A stretch of DNA of 43,177 bases from Hyphomicrobiales bacterium (GTDB lineage: Bacteria; Pseudomonadota; Alphaproteobacteria; Rhizobiales; Xanthobacteraceae). The position numbers and the translations under genes are program-made. Each line of letters begins with the position of its first letter. Within the stretch, counting starts at the first letter, position 1. The DNA lies in NCBI GenBank assembly GCA_003135415.1, contig PLBP01000028.1, positions 1-43,177 of the forward strand. The letters are read 5' to 3'. The notes under the pieces were generated by a model. It was not told where the DNA came from. It saw nothing but the letters and a program-made list of their open reading frames with translations, and searched no databases. Positions 24,134-32,194 of the stretch are shown piece after piece.

Positions 24134-25786
24134 TCAGGCGGCGCGCGCAAACGCCCGATTCATCAATTGATCCGCGAGATCGGTCGGGAACCGCTCGCCA
24201 TAATTCCGGCCGGCGAGCCCGGAAAGCCGGCGCGCGGCGAACGCCTCGGCGACGGCGGGCGGCGCGCTCGCGGCCAGCGCCGCCGCGGCGGCCAGGAGCG
24301 ACAGCAACTCGCCGCTCCGGCGCGCGAGCGCCTCGCGCTCGGGATCCAAGAAGTCCTTTTCGATGTGGGCAAGCGCTTCGCGCGCGCCCGGAAGGCCCGC
24401 CGTTTCCTTGGCGAGCTTCGCGAACACGCGCGCGGCACTCTCCGGCTCGCGCCCGACGCCGCGCAGGATATCGAGGCCCATGATGTTGCCGGAGCCTTCC
24501 CAGATCGCGTTCAGCGGTGCTTCGCGGTAGAGCCGCGCCATCGGCCCTTCCTCGACATAGCCGTTGCCGCCGAGGCACTCGAGCGCTTCATACACAAAGC
24601 CGGGTGTCGCCTTGCAGACGTAAAGCTTCGCCGCCGGCGTCACCAACCGCGCGTAAGCCGCCTCTTCTGGATCGTGCGCGGCGCGCTCGAAGGCGGCGGC
24701 AAGCCGCAGGCCGAGCGCGAGCGCGGCTTCGCGCTCAAGCGAAAGATCGGCGAGCACGCCGCGCATCAAGGGCTGATCGACGAGCTTCTTCTGGAACGCG
24801 GTGCGGTGGCGCGCGTGATGGATCGCCTGCATCAGCGCCGAGCGCATGATGCCGAGCGAGCCGGTGACGCAATCGAGACGCGTCAACTGCACCATGTTGA
24901 TAATGGTCTTGATGCCCTCGCCTTCCGCTCCGCAGCGGCGGGCATAGGCGTCTTCGAATTCGACCTCGCTCGATGCGTTCGAGCGGTTGCCGAGCTTGTC
25001 CTTCAGGCGGCGAAGCCTGAGCTCGTTGACGTGGCCGTCGGGCTTGAAGCGCGGCATCAGAAAGCAGGTGAGCCCGCCCTTGGCCTGCGCCAGCACGAGG
25101 AATGCGTCGCACATCGGCGCCGAGAAAAACCATTTATGCCCGACGATGCGGTAAGCGTCGCCGTCGGCTTCGGCGTAGGTCGTGTTCGCGCGCACGTCGC
25201 TGCCGCCCTGCTTCTCGGTCATGCCCATGCCGATGGTAACGCCCTTCTTCTCGGCCGCGGGCAGAAAACGCGGATCGTATTCGCGCGAGCGAACCCGCGG
25301 CAGCCATTCCGCAACAAGCGCGGGCTCGACAAGAAGCGCGCCGGTCGCTGCATGCGTCATCGTGATCGGGCATTCATGGCCCTGCTCAACTTCGGCCGCC
25401 ATGTAGTGCCGCGCCGCGCGCGCGACGAATTCACCGGGAACAGCGTTGCCGTCCGCCGCCCACACCGAGCAATGCAGGCCCGCCGCGATCGCCTCGCGCA
25501 TCAGCGCGTGATAGGCGGGATGGAATTCGACGACGTCGGCGCGGAAGCCCTTCTGGTCGTAGGTCTTGAGTTTGGGCGGGTTTTCGTTGGCGAGCCGCCC
25601 CCATTCGAACATTTCAAAGGAGCCCCAGCGCTGGCCGAAATCAGCGAGCGAAGCCTCGGTTTCGTTCGAAGGCTTGCCGAAGGCGCGCACCGCGCCTTGC
25701 AGCGCCGGATCGTCGGCCCACAGATCCACGTCGCCGAGCGGCGGCGTCTGGTTGAACACTTCGTGAGTGTGAAAGGGCTCTAACAT
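24134..25786 (-). CDS. AidB-like acyl-CoA dehydrogenase family flavoprotein
   Basis: A 550-residue protein of the AidB branch of acyl-CoA dehydrogenases. It starts with the AidB-type N-terminal domain (THEVFNQTPPLGDVDLW). The flavin domain has MTEKQGGSDVRANTTYAEAD, GHKWFFSAPMCDAFLVLAQA and the FAD-binding GNGYVEEGPMARLYREAPLN, with IWEGSGNIMGLDILR, the AidB signature. In E. coli AidB binds DNA and is part of the alkylation response; other members may oxidise isovaleryl-CoA-like substrates, so the physiological role here is open. Length matches (E. coli AidB is about 540). Single gene; the ribosome-binding site is weak. Confidence 0.92.
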   Translation of the reverse strand: MLEPFHTHEVFNQTPPLGDVDLWADDPALQGAVRAFGKPSNETEASLADFGQRWGSFEMFEWGRLANENPPKLKTYDQKGFRADVVEFHPAYHALMREAIAAGLHCSVWAADGNAVPGEFVARAARHYMAAEVEQGHECPITMTHAATGALLVEPALVAEWLPRVRSREYDPRFLPAAEKKGVTIGMGMTEKQGGSDVRANTTYAEADGDAYRIVGHKWFFSAPMCDAFLVLAQAKGGLTCFLMPRFKPDGHVNELRLRRLKDKLGNRSNASSEVEFEDAYARRCGAEGEGIKTIINMVQLTRLDCVTGSLGIMRSALMQAIHHARHRTAFQKKLVDQPLMRGVLADLSLEREAALALGLRLAAAFERAAHDPEEAAYARLVTPAAKLYVCKATPGFVYEALECLGGNGYVEEGPMARLYREAPLNAIWEGSGNIMGLDILRGVGREPESAARVFAKLAKETAGLPGAREALAHIEKDFLDPEREALARRSGELLSLLAAAAALAASAPPAVAEAFAARRLSGLAGRNYGERFPTDLADQLMNRAFARAA

Positions 25787-25874
25787 GGCGTGAGCCTAGC
25801 AGCCGATTCGCTGTCGACAAGTGAGCGTACGCATTCGCGCCGCGCTTGCGGGAGCGGCCCGAGAGGTCTAAGCG

Positions 25875-25979
25875 ATGTCCTTCAGAATGAACCCGCACGC
25901 ACCCATGGCCCCTGGCCCGCTTCCGCTCGTCACGCGCGAAGCCGTCCGGACCGGTTGGGCGCGCCCGCGAACGGATTGA
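25875..25979 (+). CDS. Possible 34-aa upstream peptide of pyrB
   Basis: A short frame (MSFRMNPHAPMAPGPLPLVT at its start) ends 3 nt before the pyrB ATG. Pro-rich and without known relatives. It could be a leader translated to couple with pyrB, whose own ribosome-binding site is poor, or a chance frame. Confidence 0.2.
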   Translation: MSFRMNPHAPMAPGPLPLVTREAVRTGWARPRTD

Positions 25980-25982
25980 GGC

Positions 25983-27431
25983 ATGGCGTCAAAGGCTCCT
26001 CCGGCCACCCGGCACGTGATTTCGATCAACGATCTCTCCGATGCGGAGATCGAAAAGATTTTCGAGATGGCCCAAGGCTTTCTCGACGAATTGCCCGACC
26101 CCAACTTCTCCTACCGCATCGGCAAGAGCACCAATATCGCCCCCAACCATATTCTGGCGACGCTGTTCTATGAGCCGAGCACACGCACGCGGCTTTCCTT
26201 CGAGAGCGCAATGCTGCGGCTCGGCGGCAACACCATCACCAGCGCCGATCCCGCCACGAGCTCGGCCGCCAAGGGCGAAAGCCTCGCCGACTCCGTGCGG
26301 GTGATCGCGAACTATGCCGACGTGATGGTCATCCGCCATCCGCGCGACGGCGCCGTGCGGCTCGCCGCCGAATTCTCGCCGATCCCGGTGATCAATGGCG
26401 GCGACGGCAGCCACGAGCATCCGACGCAGACGTTGTGCGATCTGTTCACGCTGAAGAAAAAAAATAAGCACCTGAAGAATTTGAAGGTCGCGATCTCCGG
26501 TGACCTCAAGGGCAGCCGCACCATCCACTCCTTCGTCTATGCGCTCGCTCGCTTCGGCGCCCACATCGACCCGATGCCGGCGCCGGGCATGGAGCTGCCT
26601 GCCCATGTCGACCGGCGCCTCCGCGAGGAATATCGCTGCGAGATCGTGTCGAAGCACGGCGACGATGCCGCGGGCTCGATCGACGCCTTGTACGTCACGC
26701 CCGACCAGCCGCATCAGCAGTCGTTGTTCTCCGGCCCCGAGGTCGATTACGGAGTCGTCGTGCAGAAAAAAGTCGACGCCGTTTACGTCACGCGCTTCCA
26801 GAAGGAGCGCTGGACGGAAAAAGATCAGGCCTATCCCAAGATCGACGCGAAATTCCTCAAGGAGCCCAAATATTCGCAAGCCAGCGTCCTGCATCCGCTG
26901 CCGCGCGTCGGCGAGCTCGATGCCGCGATCGATTCCGACAGCCGCGCGGTCTATTTCCAGCAGGCGGCCTACGGCGTGCCGATCCGCATGGCGCTGATCT
27001 CGCTCCTGCTCGGATTGCAGAAGGGAAAGCCGCTCGCCACCTTCGAGAGCGGCTTCGAGCAGCCGAAATATCCGCTCTACGAGCAGCCGATCCTGACCGG
27101 CATCCGCTGCGCCAACAAGAACTGCATCGTCCACGAGCCGATGGAAGCGCAATATGTGCGCAATAAATTCAATATCGTAAAAACCGAATTCTCTCCGCAA
27201 CCGCGGCTGCGCTGCTTCTATTGCGAGAACGACATCGACGATTTCGTCATCGCACATAAGAAGAACCACTGGTTCACCGAGGACGCCGACGGCGTGCTGC
27301 GCGCCGCCAACCAAAACCTGAAGGACTTCGTGTTCTTCGCCGATGCCGGGCAAGCGACGGAAGCTGGCTTCCACCACCGGCGCAATTCCGCCGAGCCAAA
27401 GGCCCAGGCCGAGGGCGCGAAATCGTCGTGA
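25983..27431 (+). CDS. pyrB: Aspartate carbamoyltransferase with C-terminal PyrI-like zinc motif
   Basis: A 482-residue enzyme for the committed step of pyrimidine synthesis (carbamoyl phosphate + aspartate). Catalytic motifs are all present: [12 protein letters not shown] (66-77), SSAAKGES with the active-site Lys (93-100), [10 protein letters not shown] (146-155), HPLPRVGEL (304-312). The catalytic chain is longer than the usual 305 residues owing to an insert about 222-265. A C-terminal extension carries CANKNC (Cys376, Cys381) and CFYC (Cys411, Cys414), matching the C-x4-C...C-x2-C zinc site of the PyrI regulatory chain; no nucleotide-binding PyrI domain is visible. Known PyrB-PyrI fusions exist (Thermotoga), but a zinc-only version is odd. 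No pyrC follows; plsY starts 46 bp later. Confidence 0.93.
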   Translation: MASKAPPATRHVISINDLSDAEIEKIFEMAQGFLDELPDPNFSYRIGKSTNIAPNHILATLFYEPSTRTRLSFESAMLRLGGNTITSADPATSSAAKGESLADSVRVIANYADVMVIRHPRDGAVRLAAEFSPIPVINGGDGSHEHPTQTLCDLFTLKKKNKHLKNLKVAISGDLKGSRTIHSFVYALARFGAHIDPMPAPGMELPAHVDRRLREEYRCEIVSKHGDDAAGSIDALYVTPDQPHQQSLFSGPEVDYGVVVQKKVDAVYVTRFQKERWTEKDQAYPKIDAKFLKEPKYSQASVLHPLPRVGELDAAIDSDSRAVYFQQAAYGVPIRMALISLLLGLQKGKPLATFESGFEQPKYPLYEQPILTGIRCANKNCIVHEPMEAQYVRNKFNIVKTEFSPQPRLRCFYCENDIDDFVIAHKKNHWFTEDADGVLRAANQNLKDFVFFADAGQATEAGFHHRRNSAEPKAQAEGAKSS

Positions 27432-27437
27432 GGTGAT

Positions 27438-27460
27438 CCCTCTCCTCTTATGGGAGAGGG
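27438..27460. repeat. Short intergenic palindrome (ccctctcc type)
   Basis: Arms ccctctcc and ggagaggg around a short loop, just after the pyrB stop. Same family as 14260-14311 and 43069-43089. Confidence 0.6.
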
Positions 27461-27477
27461 CGAAGTATCCTATCGGC

Positions 27478-28074
27478 ATGAGTTCATACCTCGCCCTCCT
27501 CCTCGCCCTTTTGCTCGGCTATCTCTTCGGCTCGATTCCGTTCGGGCTGTTGCTGACGAAGCTCGCGGGCCTCGGCGACATCCGCGCGATCGGCTCGGGC
27601 AATATCGGCGCAACCAACGTGCTCCGCACCGGCAATAAAGGGGTCGCCGCCGCGACGCTCCTCGGCGATCTCCTCAAAGGCACCGTTGCGGTGCTGCTGG
27701 CGGACTATTTCCTCGGCCAAGACGCGGCGCTCGCGGCCGGCCTCGGCGCTTTTCTCGGCCACGTCTTCCCCATTTGGCTCCGCTTCAAGGGCGGCAAGGG
27801 TGTCGCGACCTATCTCGGTGTCGCACTCGCACTCGCCTGGCCCGCGGCTGTTATCTTCGCCTTCTTCTGGCTCGTGACGGCACTTCTCTTCCGCCGCTCC
27901 TCGCTCGCGGGTCTGGTCGCGAGTTTCGCGACGCCGTTCGCGATGTTCGCCTTCCACGGCACGCATGCGGCACTTCTGTTCGCGCTGCTGACCGCGATTC
28001 TATGGATCAAGCATTCGGCCAACATCGAGCGGCTCTTGGCCGGCACCGAGCCGAAGATCGGCGTTCGCCCATGA
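27478..28074 (+). CDS. plsY: Acyl-phosphate:glycerol-3-phosphate acyltransferase
   Basis: A 198-residue inner-membrane enzyme that acylates glycerol-3-phosphate at the first step of phospholipid synthesis. The three loop motifs are visible: GSIPFGLLL, then [17 protein letters not shown] (motif 1), [17 protein letters not shown] (motif 2) and [17 protein letters not shown] (motif 3). Five to six hydrophobic spans. Its TGA overlaps the dprA ATG (ATGA). Start: ATG 27478, preceded by a repeat hairpin. Confidence 0.96.
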   Translation: MSSYLALLLALLLGYLFGSIPFGLLLTKLAGLGDIRAIGSGNIGATNVLRTGNKGVAAATLLGDLLKGTVAVLLADYFLGQDAALAAGLGAFLGHVFPIWLRFKGGKGVATYLGVALALAWPAAVIFAFFWLVTALLFRRSSLAGLVASFATPFAMFAFHGTHAALLFALLTAILWIKHSANIERLLAGTEPKIGVRP

Positions 28075-28742
28075 ACGACCGCTTCCGGCCCGTGCGCCTT
28101 TCCGACGAGCAGCGCATTGATTGGCTGCGTTTGATCCGTACCGAGCGCGTCGGCCCCCGCACCTTTCGCACCCTGATCAACCAGTTTGGCGGTGCCGCGC
28201 GCGCGATCGCGCGCTTGCCTGATCTCGCCCACCGCGGCGGCGGCAAACTCAAGGTGCCCTCGCGCGAGGAAGCCGCTGATGAAATCGCGGCAGCGGCCAA
28301 GCTTGGCGTCACGTTCATTGGTGGCGGAGCGATCCGGCTCGCTGATTACCGCGCGGCTCGCGCTAGAGGCCAACCGCGAGGTGTTCGCGGGCCGGGCTCA
28401 CCGCTCGATGCGCGCGCAAGCGGCACCAATCGCCTGCTGAAAGACGGCGCGACGCTGGTGACGTCGGCCGCCGATGTCGTCGAAGTGTTGACGCCGATCC
28501 TCGGCCGGTCGATTCCGCCTGCCATTCTCGAGCCGCGCGAAGACGACAAGACCGAGCTGCCGCTCGCCGACGATAAACTGCGCACCCGCATCATTGGCTT
28601 GCTCGGCACAGCACCAGTTTCAATCGACGATCTCGTGCGCGAGGCCGGTGCACCCCCGGGCGCGGTGCTGATCGTGCTGCTGGAATTGGAGCTCGCGGGC
28701 AAGATCGAGCGGCACGGCGGCGGCTTGGTGTCGCTCGCCTGA
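28071..28742 (+). pseudogene. dprA: dprA remnant: internal deletion plus frameshift, frame still open
   Basis: The frame encodes 223 residues instead of about 370. The N-terminal SAM-like part is normal (DEQRIDWLRLIRTERVGPRT ... LGVTFIGGG). The Rossmann core with the GSR...GIVG and SGxARGID motifs, about 150 residues, is missing. From about 28322 the next DprA motif, VAERSGSLITARLALEANRE, is readable only in the +2-shifted frame, up to EVFA near 28397; a one-base loss there returns the frame to GSPLDARASGTNRLLKDGAT and a normal winged-helix C-terminus. So a large deletion and a 1-nt deletion together leave an open but surely inactive gene. DprA loads RecA on incoming DNA in transformation. 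ATGA overlap with plsY is kept. Confidence 0.85.
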
Positions 28743-29187
28743 GCGAATCGCTTCTGAGCAAATCAATTCGATTTTGCTGCGTGCAGCCTTCCGCCGCGGC
28801 CCATCCGGAATCGGGAAAATAATCGGACGCCGCAAGGCTGCCACAACGGCCTGCTAGGCTCTTCGCCTCGCGCGCCATCGCGGCAACATCATCGGCCAGA
28901 TCTTCGGATCGCGCCGGCTCGCTCGAAGCCCGATGCCGCTTGGCTTCTTGCAGGTTTTCGCCGTTCTCATTTGGCCCCGAATGGCCGTCCCGAACCGGCA
29001 AAGCGACGGCAAGTTTTATAGGTAGCACCATTGCATCAACGCTCGCATCGGTTGTGGTAAGAAAGGCCTGTTTTCACAGGGTTTTTTGAGGCCCGATTTG
29101 ACTTAGACCCCCGACCTCCCCATCTTCCGGCCAGTCGCGCGGTATCCCCGCGCGATTTTGGGTTTCTAAAAGGCCCGTTACCGAACC
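28743..29187. other. 445-bp gap before topA
   Basis: No RNA gene recognised. On the minus strand an open frame (28591-29031) contains a protein-like stretch (SEDLADDVAAMAREAKSLAG) that overlaps the dprA remnant; it has no clear ribosome-binding site or relatives, and I do not call it. The last 100 bp presumably hold the topA promoter. Confidence 0.4.
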
Positions 29188-31884
29188 ATGAATCTCGTCA
29201 TCGTCGAATCGCCCGCTAAGGCGAAAACCATCAATAAATACCTCGGCCCCGGCTACGAGGTACTCGCCTCCTATGGCCATGTGCGGGATCTGCCGCCCAA
29301 GGACGGCTCGGTTTCACCCGACCAAGACTTCCACATGATCTGGCAGATCGACCCGAAGGCGCAAAAGCGCCTGACGGAGATCGCCCACGCTATGAAATCC
29401 GCCGACAAATTGATTCTCGCCACCGACCCCGACCGCGAGGGCGAGGCGATTTCCTGGCACGTCCTGGAAATCCTCAAGGAAAAGGGCGTGATCGCAGGCA
29501 AGAAGATCGAGCGCGTCGTCTTCAACGCCATCACCAAGCAAGCCGTCACCGAGGCGATGGCCAATCCGCGCGAGATCGACGCCGCACTCGTCGACGCTTA
29601 TCTCGCCCGCCGCGCGCTCGATTATTTGGTCGGCTTTACCCTCTCGCCGGTCTTGTGGCGCAAATTGCCCGGCTCGCGTTCGGCCGGCCGCGTGCAGTCA
29701 GTGGCACTCCGGCTCGTCTGTGACCGCGAGCGCGAGATCGAAACTTTCATTCCGAAGGAATACTGGTCGATCCTGGCGACACTCGCGACCCCGCGCGGCG
29801 AGACCTTCGAGGCGCGTCTCGTCGGCGCCGACGGCAAGAAGATCACGCGCCTCGATGTCGGCACCGGCGAAGAAGCCACCGATTTCAAGAAGGCGCTTGA
29901 TGCCGCGCAATTCACCATCGCTTCGGTCGAGGCGAAACCTGCCAAGCGCAATCCCTACGCCCCCTTCTCCACCTCGACGCTGCAGCAGGAGGCGAGCCGC
30001 AAGCTCGGCTTCGCGCCGTCGATCACCATGCGGCTTGCGCAGCGCCTCTATGAGGGCGCCGACATCGGCGGCGAAACCGTCGGCCTCATCACCTATATGC
30101 GCACCGACGGCATCGAATTGGATGGCAGCGCGATTACCGCCGCGCGCGGAGTGATCGAGGCGGATTTCGGCGCGAGCTACGTTCCCGGGTCGCCACGCGT
30201 TTACAAGAACAAGTCGAAGCACGCGCAGGAAGCGCACGAAGCGGTCCGCCCCACCGATCTCACCCGCCGCCCGCGTGACGTGGCGCGCTATCTCGAGCCC
30301 GATCAGGCGAAGCTCTACGAGTTGATCTGGATCCGCACCGTCGCGAGCCAGATGGAATCGGCGGAGCTGGAGCGCACCACCGTCGAAATCAAAGCCACGG
30401 CCGGCGCACGCGCGCTCGAACTCCGCGCCACAGGAACGGTGGTGAAGTTCGACGGCTTCCTCGCCGCCTATCAAGAAGACCAGGACGACGCGGCCGAGGA
30501 CGAGGACGCGAACCGACTGCCGGCGATGGAAGCGAACGAAAATCTCGATCGGCGCGAGATCAAGACCGATCAGCATTTCACCGAGCCGCCGCCGCGCTTT
30601 TCCGAGGCCTCCCTCGTCAAGCGCATGGAAGAGCTCGGCATCGGCCGGCCCTCGACCTACGCCTCGACGCTGCAGGTGCTGCGTGACCGCGGCTATGTGC
30701 GGATCGACAAAAAGCGGCTCGTGCCCGAGGACAAGGGCCGCGTCGTCATCGCCTTCCTCGAGGCCTTCTTCGCACGCTACGTCGAATATGATTTCACCGC
30801 CGACCTCGAAGAGAAGCTCGACGGCATCGCCAATCGCGAGATCGATTGGAAGCAGGTGCTGCGCGATTTTTGGCGCGACTTCATCATTGCCGTCGACGAA
30901 ATCAAGGACGTGCGCATCTCGCAGGTGCTGGACGCGCTCGACGAAATTCTCGCGCCGCACATCTTCCCACCGCGCGAGGACGGCACCGATCCGCGCCTAT
31001 GCCCGCAATGCGGCAAGGGGAGGCTCAATCTGAAGACCGGCAAGTTCGGCGGCTTCGTCGGCTGCACGAATTATCCCGAATGCCGCTATACCCGCCAGCT
31101 CGCCACCGATGCGAGCGGGGTCAGCGGCACCAAGGTGCTCGGCACCGACCCCGCAACCGGCCTCGAGGTCACGCTGCGCGGCGGTCGCTTCGGTCCTTAT
31201 GTACAGCTCGGCGAGGCCGTGGACGGCGAGAAGCCGAAACGCGCGGGGCTGCCGAAGAATACCGAACTCGACACCGTCGATCTCGCATTCGCGCTCGGCC
31301 TGCTCGCGCTGCCGCGCGATGTCGGCAAGCATCCTGAGACCGGCGAGATGATCATCGCTGGCGTCGGCCGCTACGGTCCTTACGTCAAGCACGATTCGAC
31401 CTACGCCAATCTCGAAGACGACGACGACGTGATGCATGTCGGCCTCAACCGCGCGGTCATGCTGCTGGCGGAAAAAGCCGCGCGCGGCTCGAAGGGCCGG
31501 CGCGGCGGCAAGCCGCGCGGCAAGGCGCTCGGCGATCATCCCGGCGGCGGCCCGGTCACGCTGCATGAGGGGCGTTACGGCCCCTACGTCTCGCACAACA
31601 AGGTCAATGCGACGCTTCCCTCCGAGGTCGATCCCGCCACCGTGACGCTCGAGCAAGCAATCGAGTTCGTCAACGCGCGGGCGGCGAAGGGCAGCAACGG
31701 CAAGCCGAAGAAGGCCGCGAAGAAAAAAGCCGCCCCGAAGAAAGCCGCCCCGACCGAGGGCGGCGAGAAGAAGCCGCCGCGTGTAAGAAAGAAGAAGATC
31801 GCGGCTGCGGCGGGCGAGACGCCGGCGACGGCACCCGCCGATGAGACGGGTGCGGCGCCAAAGACCCATCCCGTCGGGGATTAA
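29188..31884 (+). CDS. topA: DNA topoisomerase I
   Basis: An 898-residue type IA topoisomerase that relaxes negative supercoils. The TOPRIM domain opens MNLVIVESPAKAKTINKYLG and has ATDPDREGEAISWH (metal-binding acidic triad); GLITYMRTDGIEL contains the nucleophilic Tyr. SEASLVKRMEELGIGRPSTY and YASTLQVLRDRGYV are also conserved. One four-cysteine zinc ribbon (CPQCGKG...GCTNYPEC) is followed by Topo_C repeats of the GRYGPYV type (several copies) and a Lys/Ala-rich tail (about 830-898) that probably contacts DNA or RNA polymerase. Complete; this is the usual rhizobial place after dprA. Confidence 0.97.
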   Translation: MNLVIVESPAKAKTINKYLGPGYEVLASYGHVRDLPPKDGSVSPDQDFHMIWQIDPKAQKRLTEIAHAMKSADKLILATDPDREGEAISWHVLEILKEKGVIAGKKIERVVFNAITKQAVTEAMANPREIDAALVDAYLARRALDYLVGFTLSPVLWRKLPGSRSAGRVQSVALRLVCDREREIETFIPKEYWSILATLATPRGETFEARLVGADGKKITRLDVGTGEEATDFKKALDAAQFTIASVEAKPAKRNPYAPFSTSTLQQEASRKLGFAPSITMRLAQRLYEGADIGGETVGLITYMRTDGIELDGSAITAARGVIEADFGASYVPGSPRVYKNKSKHAQEAHEAVRPTDLTRRPRDVARYLEPDQAKLYELIWIRTVASQMESAELERTTVEIKATAGARALELRATGTVVKFDGFLAAYQEDQDDAAEDEDANRLPAMEANENLDRREIKTDQHFTEPPPRFSEASLVKRMEELGIGRPSTYASTLQVLRDRGYVRIDKKRLVPEDKGRVVIAFLEAFFARYVEYDFTADLEEKLDGIANREIDWKQVLRDFWRDFIIAVDEIKDVRISQVLDALDEILAPHIFPPREDGTDPRLCPQCGKGRLNLKTGKFGGFVGCTNYPECRYTRQLATDASGVSGTKVLGTDPATGLEVTLRGGRFGPYVQLGEAVDGEKPKRAGLPKNTELDTVDLAFALGLLALPRDVGKHPETGEMIIAGVGRYGPYVKHDSTYANLEDDDDVMHVGLNRAVMLLAEKAARGSKGRRGGKPRGKALGDHPGGGPVTLHEGRYGPYVSHNKVNATLPSEVDPATVTLEQAIEFVNARAAKGSNGKPKKAAKKKAAPKKAAPTEGGEKKPPRVRKKKIAAAAGETPATAPADETGAAPKTHPVGD

Positions 31885-31933
31885 GCGCCGCCCGCATTTG
31901 AACTCTTGCGGCCGGCAGGCGTTATCGTTCGTC

Positions 31934-32140
31934 ATGCCCCTCGTGGAATCTTCAGCAGTCCTACGTGTCGACTATCAATCGGCGCAGCACGCGCTATTCG
32001 TGACATTTACGAGCGGCCGCCGGTATATGTACTTCGATGTTCCTGAAAGCATTTTTCGCGCTTTTCTCGCGGCCCCTTCGCAAGGCCAATTCTTCAACCT
32101 CGAAATTCGCGACCGCTACCGGTCTCGCGAATTGGTCTAG
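31934..32140 (+). CDS. KTSC-domain small protein
   Basis: A 68-residue protein consisting of one KTSC domain (PF13619): SSAVLRVDYQSAQHALFVTF, SGRRYMYFDVPESIFRAFLA, and the closing FNLEIRDRYRSREL. The domain occurs alone or next to lysyl-tRNA-synthetase-like and nuclease domains; biochemical role unknown. The KTSC tetrad itself is not conserved here. Start: ATG 31934; the longer open frame overlaps topA. Probably cytosolic, in line with topA and rnr. Confidence 0.8.
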   Translation: MPLVESSAVLRVDYQSAQHALFVTFTSGRRYMYFDVPESIFRAFLAAPSQGQFFNLEIRDRYRSRELV

Positions 32141-32194
32141 CCTGACGTTGAAAACCTAACTTCAGCCGCTTAGGTTGCGGCTACGGAAATATTA

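Noticed and set aside
24080-25783. 567-residue plus-strand frame opposite the AidB-like gene
   Set aside because: Antisense shadow of a clear acyl-CoA dehydrogenase.
25989-27479. 496-residue minus-strand frame opposite pyrB
   Set aside because: Antisense shadow; all catalytic motifs lie on the plus strand.
29698-30960. 420-residue minus-strand frame opposite topA
   Set aside because: GC-rich shadow of topA with no recognisable motif.
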